A stretch of DNA of 64,000 bases from Sphaerolaimus hirsutus (lineage: Eukaryota > Nematoda > Chromadorea > Monhysterida > Sphaerolaimidae). The position numbers were made by a program, and so were the translations under genes. Within the stretch, counting starts at the first letter, position 1, and each line of letters starts with the position of its first letter. The notes beneath the pieces are model-generated. The model made no database searches. It saw only the letters and a list, made by a program, of their open reading frames with translations, and was not told the DNA's origin. The DNA is taken from assembly GCA_964036195.1 (NCBI GenBank), contig CAXIWS010000676.1, positions 1 to 64,000 of the forward strand, given 5' to 3'. This document shows positions 11,697-22,632 of the stretch, piece after piece.

Positions 11697-14220
11697 AACA
11701 CCTTCCCGGACAAGTTCACCACCCATTTTTTTAATTTCACTTCGAATGCAATATCTCTGTCCATGGGGTGCTTTAAAGCTGAAACTTTGTATATATAAAG
11801 TTGTAAGACCCCTCTACTCCCCAACAATGGTGGAGGTGCGGCGACTCACTACAGGGTGGGTCGCCCTATATGCAACAATTTTTTTTGGCGTTTTTGGTGT
11901 CCCAAACAAGTTCACCCGCTTGATTGGCTACACTACGAGAGCCATATCTCCAGCTGTGATTGCGGTATAAAGCTGAAATTTGGGGGATGTCTTGCCAACA
12001 ACCCCCCTCACGATACACCAGTGGGGCGGCTGCCAACGACCCACTAAAGCATGGGTCACTGCATATAAAGTTGACCCCTTTCTAAAAACAGCCCAAGTGT
12101 CCCAAAAACAAGTTCATCACCCAACTGCATTAAAAAAATGTTGCAACAACATACCTAATATAAAACTGAATCGGGTTGGAACACTATTTCAGCCAAAAAA
12201 AATTGTTTCAGTAGGGCACCCACCCTGCCCCATAAATGGTAGAATGAAAAGTTGACTTTAAACCATGTTTTTGTTTCACACTTACAAAGTTGGTTTACAA
12301 AGTTCACTTGAGACTGGTCTAAGGTTCAAAGTTATGTAAACAACATAACCTCTAAAATGCCTCCATAAGGAAATTTACTTGGGGTGAATTCTATGATGTC
12401 AAAATGATGTCATTTCAGGAACAAAATTTGACAAAATTTTGACTTTTTCATTCACCCCAAATAAATTTCCTTATGGAAGCATTTTAGAGGTTATGTTGTT
12501 TACATAACTTTGAACCTTAGACCCTCCCCTAGTGAACTTTGTAAACCAACTTTTTAAGTGTGATACAAAAAATTGGTTTAAAGTGAAATTTTCAGTCTGC
12601 TGTTTATGGGACAGGGTGGGTGCCCTACTGAAGAAATTTTAATGAGCAGAACTAGGGTTCAGATCTAATTCAATTTTATATCTGGTATGTTCTCACAACA
12701 TTTTTTATAATGCAGTTGGGTGGTGAACTTGTTTGGAACACTTGGGCTGTTCTTAAAAAAATTATCAACTTTATATGCAGTAGGGTTGGGGAACCGAACC
12801 GACCCGAACCGAACCGAACCGAGAACCGAGCACTATTTTGGAACCGAGAACCGAGAACCGGAACCGAGCTTGAGAACCGAACCGGAACCGAGAACCGGCA
12901 CTTATACCCGGAACCGAAGTAAATACCCGAAAGAACCGAAATTTTCTAGGAATTTTAAAGTTTTTAAACAGCGTTTTTTCAACACCTACATCTAAGCCTT
13001 TAAACAGCAGCTGAACATCTTGGTGCATGTTCAGAATTGCAAAATTCATCTGTTTGCAAAATGATTGCGCGGGAGCGTGCAATTTCACATATACTCCAGC
13101 GACCTTACACCTTACAATGAAATCTACCATATACCACCTGAATAAAAGAACAAACATAAAAAATTTCATCATATTTAAAATTGCTTTGATAAATATGAAT
13201 TTTTTTATGTATGTTCGTTTATTGAGATGGGATATGGTAGATTTCATTGTATGTGTAATGTCGCTGCAGTATACACATTATCACTGGTAGTAGTTTTCAT
13301 TGGTTTTGTGGCAGTTTTAACGGTAGTTGGCAAAAGTTATTGCTGTTTGTACTCAAAATAATAGGCGTACTCACTCGCGTACTACATAAATACATTTACG
13401 TTTCCTCCAGAAAAAAATACCAGTACTCATTTACTCGTGTACTTTTTGAAAGTACGCGAGTATAGAAAACGTATGTTTGCTTTTATACTTTTTTAAATAC
13501 CAGTATTATTACTACAACTCTGATTTCTGCATTCTACCATGAAATAATAAGCTGTGATATGCTCCTGAAGTATGAAATACCCAACCAATGTACTTACACA
13601 TGTAAACATGGGTATATTGTTTTTCTGTTGTTCAGCCGATTATTACCCGATACCCGGTGATTTTATTACCCGGAACCGAAATTTTGATCATTTTAGAACC
13701 GAAAGAACCGAACCGGAACCGAGTTTAAGAACCGAACCGAGAACCGGAACCGAAAATTTTCAGGAACCGAGAACCGATACCCGAACCGAAATCTTTTGGA
13801 ACCGAGAACCGAGAACCGGAACCGAAAATTTTGAAATTCCCAACCCTAATATGCAGTGACCCATGCTTTAGTGGGTCGTCGGCAGCCGCCCCACTGGTGT
13901 GTTGTGGATGGGTTGTTGGCAAGACATCCCCCAAATTTCAGCTTTCTACCGCCCTCACAGCTGGAGATATAGCCTTCAAAGTGTAGCTAATCAAGTGGGT
14001 GGTGAACTTGCTTGGGACACCAAAAACGCTACAAAAATTGTTGCATATGGGGCGACCCACCCTGTAGTCAGTCGCCGCACCTCCCCCCATTGTTGGGGAG
14101 TAAGCTGGTCTTACAACTTAATATATACAAAGTTTCAGCCTTATAACACCCCCATGGACGGAGATATTGCATTCGAAGTGAAATAAAAAAATGGGTGGTG
14201 AACTTGTCCGGGAAGGTGTT
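11697..14220. mobile_element. 2.5 kb fold-back element with 5-bp target duplication
   Basis: Left end AACACCTTCCCGGACAAGTT and right end AACTTGTCCGGGAAGGTGTT are inverse, flanked by TAGTA at 11692-11696 and 14221-14225. The whole element is a long imperfect hairpin. Segments around 11740-12060 pair with 13860-14190, 12070-12130 with 12700-12760, and 12290-12400 with 12440-12560, folding at about 12420. A 1,068-bp hAT MITE (12781-13848) interrupts the right half. No transposase frame was found. The arms carry GTTCACCACCCA-type direct and inverted motifs, as in fold-back transposons. Confidence 0.7.
12781..13848. mobile_element. hAT-like MITE, GAACCG type (empty of coding sequence)
   Basis: Ends TAGGGTTGGG(GAACC) and (AATT)CCCAACCCTA, flanked by perfect 8-bp duplications ATATGCAG at 12773-12780 and 13849-13856, diagnostic of hAT-type insertion. 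Both subterminal regions are expanded GAACCG / GAACCGA repeats (12791-12940 and 13670-13830). The core contains a near-palindrome (ATTGCGCGGGAGCGTGCAAT), TTTTCATTGGTTTTGTGGC, and a remnant of a second hAT terminus (ACAACTCTG) near 13517. Frames rich in RTEPEPRTG are translations of the repeat. Confidence 0.88.
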
Positions 14221-14815
14221 TAGTAGTGGAATAGCACAAGTACATTGGCGCCATTTGGAGGCCATTTGCTTTGGGCACTTGAACACCACTTATACTCGGC
14301 GTACGTGATACTCTGCCCTCGCACTGATTTATCTCTCGTGTTGGAAGCGTACCAATGATTATTAAATCATGCGATTTCCGTAAAAATATGAAAAAAATTC
14401 ATCGATGTGAATATGTTAATGAATAACATTACAACAACAATCAATTTTGTCATTTTTTATGTAACTCTGAAGCGTTAACCATCGTTGGCACACTTCCAGC
14501 GGGAACCACGCGTGCAGGGTGTAAAGTAACCGGAGTATACATCAAACCAAGTGTAATAGTTGATTGAACTTTCTACAATTAAGTTCAATCAACTACTACA
14601 CAAGGGAAACGTCTACCTATATAAAGTGCTCACTCCTAGAACAAAATTCAGGTTAGAATACTTTAACATTGGTTTTAAGGACACATAAAGTTTATAGTCA
14701 TATGGCACAATTGTGTAAATATTACAGTAAAAAAATTACCAAACAGTAAACAATTTAATTACCAAATTTCTTAAGTCAGGGAAGCACCAATCGCATTGAA
14801 AATGAAACAACAAAG
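14221..14815. repeat. Spacer: GGAAGCGTACCAATGAT inverted repeat, otherwise no gene
   Basis: 14339-14545 matches the palindrome-arm repeat at 5705-5895: GGAAGCGTACCAATGATTAT at the left, CATCGTTGGCACACTTCC at the right, with TAAAGTAACCGGAGTAT after it. It is diverged from the arm copy, so it is an independent insertion. The rest is AT-rich. Confidence 0.5.
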
Positions 14816-15135
14816 CTAAAAACAAATGGACTGTGCGATCATGTACAGCGGGCACAATTGTTTCCCATCCAATTGTAGCTGATTGTCATATTCAATTATA
14901 TTTTTGGCGAAAATTTCATTCAACTTTTGTAGCTTCAGATCGGTGAAATCGTAGTCAATGTGTTGCATGTTGAAATTGTGAGTCGGCGCCCTCAAATACC
15001 TCACATAAGTTTTCATGGTACCCCTAGGTGTTTCAGCGGTGTGCGGTGTGATTGCATCATAAACGCTAATGTTGTGTCTCAGAATGTGTTCCATAGGCAT
15101 CTTGAAATTACCATACGTCATTGGCATGTCGCCAG
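14816..15135 (-). CDS. C-terminal coding fragment ending at the palindrome junction
   Basis: On the minus strand an open frame runs from the arm junction (15135) to a TAG at 14816, about 106 codons. It has normal amino-acid composition: PMEHILRHNISVYDAITPHT, then a Tyr/Asn-rich middle and NEIFAKNIIEYDNQLQLDGK near the end. Methionines are available at about 15127 and 15121. Upstream in frame the sequence passes directly into the arm repeat, where no related coding sequence follows, so the 5' part seems to have been lost at the breakpoint. I do not recognise the family. It may be a remnant of a mobile-element gene or of a host exon. Confidence 0.4.
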
Positions 15136-15730
15136 CAGGCTGACCGCGAAAGTATACCCCGTGTTATACGTACGTGGTATACCGCCACGCGAACGACATT
15201 TTTTCATAACGCGCACCAGTATTCATTGCGCGGTATTGTTTACGCTAATTTCGCTAACGCGTCACATTACGGGTTAAGTGGGCGCGCGCGAAATAGGGGT
15301 CAATCCGTTTAGCGCGGTACTTATTTTTACTAACACGCATCTTTGGAACAAATCGGGTTAGATCATTTGTCATACCCCGAAGAAAATATTTTTTGCGGGT
15401 TAGACCGTGTTATGAACTTGTGTTAATTATAAAACTTGTGACAGAACTAGGCTTCATTGTTGGTTTGGGTGTGGTTTCATTGTTGGGTGTGGTTTCATTC
15501 AGGATTGGGACTGCAAAATCCACCAAAAAATGGGGATTCGAGAACGAGATCGAAAATCACACATACTGTATTACCCTCTAATTTACCCCCCCCCACCTTC
15601 GGGCTGCCCTCCATGGTAATGGCGCCAGCGCTGTTTGCATCAAACCGTATATTTACATGGCTGCAGTAATTGATGTTGAGTCGGGATGGCTGCTTTTGCA
15701 GAGCATTTTACCAGAGTTGCGATAGTGTAT
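15136..15730. repeat. Inner end of right arm; mirror of 6663-7258
   Basis: Begins with the inverse of the GCGGTCAGCCTG repeat end. No gene seen. Confidence 0.55.
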
Positions 15731-16081
15731 TTACCGTTTTTCCTCGAAATACCCCCCCCCCTTCGTTTGACCCCCCCCTCTCGGGACCACTATGAAATAA
15801 TCAACCCACTCCCTCGAAATACCCCCCAAATTGAGTGTAAAGGGATTTTGTGGACAGTTTGAAAAAGCCGCAGGAACAAATTTATTACAATTACAACTGC
15901 TGCAACGATTGCGTGTAAATTGTGTACGATAAATTCATTTATATATCCATCCAGGTAAATATCTGAAATAATATCCGTAAGCGATAAGATACCCGTGCCG
16001 TAACATATGAAGGGTGTGCTTCTAAAAGTACAGATGTACAAAAAAGCGATATTGAGTTTCGAGGTTTGAGGTAATACGGTA
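15731..16081. mobile_element. CCGTATT-family MITE, mirror of 6312-6662
   Basis: Same ends as its partner. G/C-run lengths differ slightly. Confidence 0.65.
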
Positions 16082-17478
16082 TATTTCGAGTATTTAGGGT
16101 ATTTCGAGAAAATATATGCAAAGTTAGCACAGTTTGTGATGTTGTAAAGTAACATATTGTTTAAAAAAACGTTCTATACTGGGTCATGAAAATTATTTCG
16201 TGAAAATTGCATAAAATACACGTGGCTGATCCATGAAAAACAATAGAAAAAGTGAAAAATGCATGGAAAAAAACAAAAACATTGCCATGAGAAAGAAAAC
16301 GATCACGCTGAATGAAAACCAATAGAAAAAAAAGTGTATTATGCAAAATTTGAGTGTGGGATTTGATGTGGTGATACAATACAACATTTACATCCCAAGT
16401 CTATACGGTGTTTAATGGTCCAGTCGAGACAAGTGTCTCAGCCCACAAACAACAGTGCGAGCTGGCCGAAAAAGCGTGGCGGTTTTTACCCAACTGTTAT
16501 ACTCCAGTTACTTTACCCCTTGCATGCATGGTTCCCACTGGAAGGGTGCCAATGATGTTTATTGCAGACAATTTTCATAAAAAGTTGAGAAAATCTATTG
16601 CCGTTGTAACGCTTACTTATTCAAACAATGAATTTTGTTCATCTTTTATCAAAAATTTCACGCTTTAATCATCATTGGCACGCTTCCAATGTGAGACATA
16701 ACGAAAGCGCCCGGCCTGGCGCCCATATTTCGAATGGCGCCATGGCGCCCTTGGCGCTTGCGCCATTTTTGGCGGCGCCAATTGAGTGTGGGTTTATTCG
16801 AGGGGGGGGGGGGTTTAGTTGGAGTTTTTCACTCGAACTAGCAATTAAAAGTCTAGGTGGGTCACCCTCACCACGCTATTCTGGGTTTGAAACAGGGGTT
16901 TTGCGCATAGCTGCCTAAACAGACTTGCTTCTGCTTAATGGGGCTGGAAAAGAAATAACGCCAGAAAACATGGAAACAGAAAGAAATTTTTTAAGCACAA
17001 ACACCGTATTTCTGCTAATAGAAGAGCACCGTTCTATATGGCCCCGCACCAAAACCACAGAAAGACCGGATAAGCAATTGAAAAAAACAAACACACAGAC
17101 AGCAGCAGAATGAAAAACAAGGGAATATACCGTGTATTATGAATATAACAACAATACATTTACATACCCATAATAGACCGCAAAATCTATAATGAATCTA
17201 ATTTTGTTATATATGCAATGCATGTATCATCAGGGACGTATGCAGGATATTTGAACGGGGGAGGGGGTGGATTGTATACAAAGCCCAGCGAAAGGGGGGG
17301 CGACACCATAGCAAAGAAATGGAGCCATGGCGCTGGTGCCATTTGTGGCCGCCCCCTAGGCCAGGGTTCACAATCACAATCAAAACCACAATCCCGATCC
17401 CAAAAAGTCAATCCCGTTTGAAATTGAACCCTAGCGAGCCGCCCCGCCCCCCCTGCGTACGTCCTTGAACGTATACCT

Positions 17479-17905
17479 ATACCGTATTACCTCAAATTAT
17501 CCCCCTTTGAATTAAACCCCCCCTCGAAATACCCCCTAAATTTCAGCTGAGGAAAAAATAACCCCCCCCCTCGAAATACCCCCCTAAAATTGGGTGTAAC
17601 GTGAACGTACATGACAAATACCGGAGTTTGTGACCTGTACAATGCAGAACACACGTGAAAACTGATGATTAAGTGACGTTAGGGAAGGGTTTTTGTGTAT
17701 ATACACAGTAATATATGCCTACAAACACATATAAATCTGTGATTGTTATATTTTTCTACGTCTGCACTCTGCGTATGGGGAATTTCCAATAATTTCTGGC
17801 GAAATAATAGACCCCCCTCAAATAAACCTCCCTCAAATTATCCCCCCCCTCAAATTTTGCTGGCAAAAAATAAACCCCATGGGAGTATTTCGAGGTAATA
17901 CGGTA
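17479..17905. mobile_element. CCGTATT-family MITE, mirror of 4485-4911
   Basis: TACCGTATTACCTC at the left and GAGGTAATACGGTA at the right, inverse of the left-arm copy. Lies just 3' of copy B of the tail-anchored gene. Confidence 0.75.
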
Positions 17906-18250
17906 TATATAGTTAAGAAGATGAGTGAAAATAGAATGAGTTAGATCAAAGTCAGTGACGAGGCGACTTTTTTTTAAAGTTTCATATCTCACTGTAAAAG
18001 CAGTGAGTGAAGTATGCACAGTGTAGGAGTATATATTATATATGGATGCCATGTTTAGGATGATTTGAGCTTGTATTGTATGCATACTCCACTGCGTTTT
18101 CTTGAAAATAAAGTACCTTTTGGTGAGATATGAAAGTTTAAAAAAGGTCGCGTTGTCACTGACTTTGACACTGACGGCATTATATTTATAGGATCAATGT
18201 GCCAGCCAACCCAGACAACATTAGCAGCAGTACATGTGAATTGTGATTAA

Positions 18251-20061
18251 TTACTTTTTACCAGAAAAAGCCTGCAGGATCAGGACGAACTGGATCATCA
18301 GGAACAGGATCGCGGCGACGATGATTTTGAACTGAAATGAATAGATCAATTAACAGGCGACGGATTGTTCTAGCTTTAGGGGTCAGGGATTGGAAAGGGA
18401 AAGCGATTTGAATAGGCATGGCGTGGATACACGCAAGGACGCAAGGACGTAGCTAGGGGGGGCGGGGGGGGCGCAGGCAGGACCCCCCTTCCCGGGTCGG
18501 ACAGAAAAATATGCCAGAAATGGCACTTCACGCCAATTTTATGGTAATTTTACATCAACGGTATACTTTAGCATGCAAAATTTGCCGTAAAACGCAAAAT
18601 CTGCCGGAAAAAACGGAAAATTTAGTGGCCAGAAAACGGAACGGAAAATGGAAAAAGATTGCCTGCGGAAACCAGAAAACGGAAATTTGACACCCTAGTA
18701 GGCACCGTGTAAAAAAGGGGGCTACGTGAACGAGCCGTGCACCCAGCACAGAAGTCCTGGCCATGCCACTGGAACCAATAAAAGCGAAACCAAAACCAAA
18801 TAGTGCATTAAAACTTACTGCGTGGCTGACGTTGACGCTAATGGCCAAGTCCTCGAGGTGCACGCGCAAGCCGAGCCTAGCTGCGGGGGCTGCACCGACC
18901 GGGACCGCTGCAGCGTCTGCGACAATACCGATCTGAACGCCCTGTAGCTTGACTTCTATGTCGCTGGTTCGGCGGCGGGGCTGCGGTCAGTCCTAGACAA
19001 TGTAAATTGATCTGTAAAATATTAAATGTCATGCAAAGTGTCTTAAATCATGTAAAATCCTGGGAGGTTCCAAGTGAGGAAGTGATGTGAAATTACAAAT
19101 GTACCTACCACATTCCTCGATTTCCCCCACCCCATTGAATCAACCCCCCCTCCACGAAATGTTTTTGGGCTGGGGAAAAAATACCCCACCCCCTCAAAAT
19201 CTCAAAATTTCCACTCTGAAAAAATAAACCCCACTGGGGGGTATTTCGATGAAATACGGTAGGTTCACATTTCTGAAAAAAATTTGAACGTTTTTTCTAA
19301 CAGGGTCATTATAAAAATATCATATTTTGGCCATCCCTAATCATGCCTATACCACATTTGCATGATATTTTCAAATTTATAGAATATTTTACAGTGTGTA
19401 GGATTGACACCTGCGGCTGTTCAGCCGGCGTGTGTGGCGCGTCCTCGTCCAAATCTGAGTCAAATTGAAAACGGCATCAAATAAGATACAAGTCAAATTG
19501 CACGAGTAGGTGCAGTCGCAGTGGTGTTGTTCAACTCAATCGGCCCACACATGATGTCTAGTTGACATCGGCGCCAAATGTCAACTGGTGCCGATTTCGA
19601 TTAAAAGCTTGCTGACGAATAGACGAACGACATTCTGATGCAGTTTTTGAATTAGGAACGGGACCAGTCGACCATTTGGTGTGTATGTAAACTAGCGTAG
19701 CGTGGTGCCGCTGCCGTTTACCCGAATCCATGACTGAACATTCCGAGATTTGGCACCCACAAATCAGAATCTATGACAAACCGATTTTTCACAAAAAATT
19801 CCAAAAACATAGTTGGATGTTAGAGTGGTGCATAAAATGTGCAATGTAATCTGAACTGAACAAATCACTGAAAAAAATTGTGAAAACGAAAGTTTGAAAA
19901 TGACAAATTTGTAAACACAACACCAATCAGCAAGCGTGCAAACACCACCAATCAGCAAATGTGCAAATACAATACATATGGCATGGGCTGACGTGTAGAC
20001 AACAAAAGTACCAAAACCTACCAACGACGAACTCTTCCTGCTGTTGCCCCCGGGCCTCCAT
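18251..20061 (-). CDS. Four-exon gene for a 108-aa tail-anchored membrane protein, copy B
   Basis: Mirror image of the gene at 2329-4139. Exons in transcript order are 20061-20022, 19454-19411, 18980-18819 and 18331-18251. ATG, splice sites and stop were checked here and are all present. The protein appears identical, with an acidic N-terminus, a PRRRTS patch and a single C-terminal hydrophobic segment. Because the introns match as well, this copy arose as part of the arm and not by retroposition. The two copies point toward each other across the spacer, with their 3' ends about 14 kb apart. If the palindrome is real, both could be expressed, and antisense or hairpin transcripts are possible. 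Confidence 0.68.
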
Positions 20062-20198
20062 CCTCGGTGTTATATATAAACTTTACTGTTACTTGGATAG
20101 GATAAAAAAATCTGCGCAAAAGAAACACAAATATCGGCACCGGTACAGGGTAGGGTAGTGAGTTAGTGCATGCAAACTCACTCATTAGTTACTTAGTC

Positions 20199-20657
20199 TA
20201 CCGTATTTCCTCGAAATACCCCCCGGTGGGTGATTGTTTCATAGTGGTCCCGAGAGGGGGGGGTTAAACGAGGGGGGGGGGTATTTCGAGGGGGGGGGGT
20301 TATTATTTCACAAGAAAATTTTTGAAAACCAAGTACGAAATTGTCGTCTGAAACGTACGCAGACGTCGAAAAAAGCAACAAAAACCGTCATTTATAAGGT
20401 TCTGTAGACTAATATTAGTATGTAGATGGTATGTACACTGTTCTAACGTGACACCGACATTGTTTTAACGTGTGTTCTGCAGTACACAGAACACGAACTA
20501 CAGTTATTGTCATGTACGTTCCCTTTACACTCAATTTGGGGGGGGGGTATTTCGAGGGGGGGGGTGATTGTTTCATAGTGGTCCCGAGAGGGGGGGGGGG
20601 TTAAACGAGGGGGGGGGGGTATTTCAAGGGGGGGGGGTATTTCGAGGAAATACGGTA
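20199..20657. mobile_element. CCGTATT-family MITE, mirror of 1732-2191
   Basis: TACCGTATTTCCTCGAAATA to GAGGAAATACGGTA. It is one base shorter than the partner because of G-run differences. Confidence 0.8.
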
Positions 20658-22166
20658 ACTAAACCAGTCATCAAGTAACCACTGAGTGGAAAAAAATGTA
20701 AAAATGAAAAGTAAGAATGCAGTTAAGCAAGCGAAAAACATATGCAGTAACTATTGCCAACTAAATTGGTCATATGGAAACACGCTGGGTAGATTAAGGG
20801 ATGTGTTAACATTGACAGCACTAAAGGAGGTCAAATTTCAACCCCGCCTCCACGATCATTGCACATGCCCGGTAATACTTTAATGCGGTATAATCCCTTG
20901 GCGGCATTTACTTTGTTGCTAAATGTGTGTAAAAATACCGGGTGGCAAAAAAAAGCATGTAAGTGAGGGCAGCCGGCAGCCGGATGTTCGGACAAAACAT
21001 AACAATGCAATATTGGTGAAAATTAACATTTTTGAAAATGATCAGATAGAAAAAATGGTTAAGATCCGTTCACATTTCACGCAAGAAACGTGATCGTTTT
21101 TTAACGACCCCATTTGTTGAAATTTCAGTGTAAGTGATTCAGTGTAAATTCAGTGAAATTTCAGAACTCAGAAGTCTACAAAAGTGTTCTACTGAAATTG
21201 AGAAAAAATTGGGAGACTCATAAATCGCTTTGAACGCATTTGAGTAGACCATAATAAGATCTGTCAACTAGAGTAGGTAGATTAGATGGCAAACAATAAT
21301 TAGAAATCATTTTCGAATTTTTTAATTTTTTTGACTTTCCAATTTTTTTCACTTTCACAATTCAGAAACACAATTAAAAGGTTGTCCATCGTTGGTGTAG
21401 ACCAAAATTAAAAATAAAGTTATTTCACAGAACTCGAGTGCATTCAAACCTTATTAAGAGTTTTCCAAAATTTTTGAAATTAGTGTGGAAAACCGGCGCG
21501 TGTAGCCGTAGGTAGTGATCGAAAAAAAAACAGCCACTCCGGTACAATGCCGGTAATTCTACATTCACGAGTTTCAGCTATCTATTACTGATCCACAATG
21601 AAAATAAAGCTACACGCCGCCATAATCGCTTGCTTGATCATTAAGATGTTCTAAACTAATCTATGTATAAATCACATGTGCAAACAAAAGCACTCATTGG
21701 TCCGCGAATATAATTGCTAAAGTGACCATACAATACCATAATCCTAATTTCCTAAAGCGACCCTTATTCCACCCAGCCTATTTCATTGCAAACCAAATTA
21801 AATCACATCAATACCAAACTACGTACGTAAAGACCGAACAGAATTACGTACAGAAGACTACAAAGGAAGAAAAAACAGTCGATTAAAGCTAGGGGTGTGG
21901 GTTTGTGCGTCGATCCCGATCCCGGATCCCGTGAAATCTTACATCTTAGAATGGCAATCGCGGAATGCGCAGACGCAGAGCCAGCAGACTATCAAACGCA
22001 GCCGCTGACGCTGCTTTTTTTCTTATCCGTTGCGTTGATGTAAACAAACATTTTGCGTCTCTTCTCTAGGTAGACTCTTATCAGTATCGCTTGGACTTAT
22101 TATTCTACATTCTACACTACAGTAATCTCACAATGATGCGCGTCTGATTGGTAGATGCCTGTCCGC
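20658..22166. other. AT-rich stretch of right arm, no gene seen
   Basis: Mirror of 223-1731, with the same lack of coding signals. Confidence 0.4.
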
Positions 22167-22624
22167 TAGGGCTCGAACTCGACTCGACTCGACACAAAAC
22201 TTGAGGGTAAAATTGGGTACTGACCTGACTCGACTGACTCGACTGGAAAAATATGGCCCCGACTCGAGACTCGAGGTTTTTGCTTGACTCGACTCGAAAA
22301 TTTGGAAAATTTCGAGTCAGGGTTCCCCATTGTATCATGTCCAAAAATATCAACATTTATATGTCATGGAATTGTTCAAGATTTCTCAAAAAATTTGCGT
22401 GCAAGCGCAACACTGGTAGAGGAACCTGTATCTAAAATTTCTGCAAGGATTTACCTACCTAAATGTAACGCATCCGACTCGACTCGAGACTCGAGATTTT
22501 TGCCAAACTCGACTCAAATTTTCACTGACCTGCCCGAATCGACTCGCCGACTCGACCGAAAAAATTTGGTGGCTGTGACTGAGTTTCGAACTCGAGTTTC
22601 AAAAAAATCGAGTTTCGAGCCCTA
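22167..22624. mobile_element. hAT-like MITE, GAGTC type, complete copy
   Basis: Left end TAGGGCTCGAACTCGACTCG, right end GAGTTTCGAGCCCTA. Flanks are CTGTCCGC (22159-22166) and CTGTCCAC (22625-22632), an 8-bp duplication with one mismatch. The body is expanded ACTCG / GAGTC motifs, with TTGCGTGCAAGCGCAA in the middle. The palindrome runs at least to 22388, inside this element, so the outer breakpoint lies within it or beyond the left window edge. A fragment of the same family is at 52695-52777. Confidence 0.8.
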
Positions 22625-22632
22625 CTGTCCAC

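Larger units (their letters stand above)
7259..15135. other. Spacer of the palindrome
   Basis: Unique (non-mirrored) 7.9 kb between the arms. It contains a CCGTATT-family MITE (7596-8010), diverged repeats, one possible first coding exon on minus (9114-9269), a small fold-back (10034-10231), a 2.5 kb fold-back element with a nested hAT MITE (11697-14220), a MITE-like inverted repeat (14339-14545) and the 3' part of an unknown coding sequence ending at the right junction (14816-15135, minus). Smaller inverted repeats inside it are separate elements and not part of the large palindrome. Confidence 0.85.
15136..22388 (-). repeat. Right arm of the 22 kb palindrome
   Basis: Reverse complement of 1-7258, containing the same transposons, the same four-exon gene and the same non-coding sequence in mirrored order. 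The match begins at CAGGC (15136-15140) and still holds at 22388, where the window's first base runs out. The true outer end therefore cannot be placed. The arm's outer part lies inside a hAT-like element that is complete here (22167-22624) but is cut by the window edge on the left. Confidence 0.95.

Noticed and set aside
12710..12995. Open frames rich in RTEPEPRTG / FRFGSRFRF (also at 13572-13934, 36952-37455, 53285-53742, 55257-55622)
   Set aside because: They are translations of GAACCG or GGGATC subterminal repeats of hAT MITEs and cross element borders.
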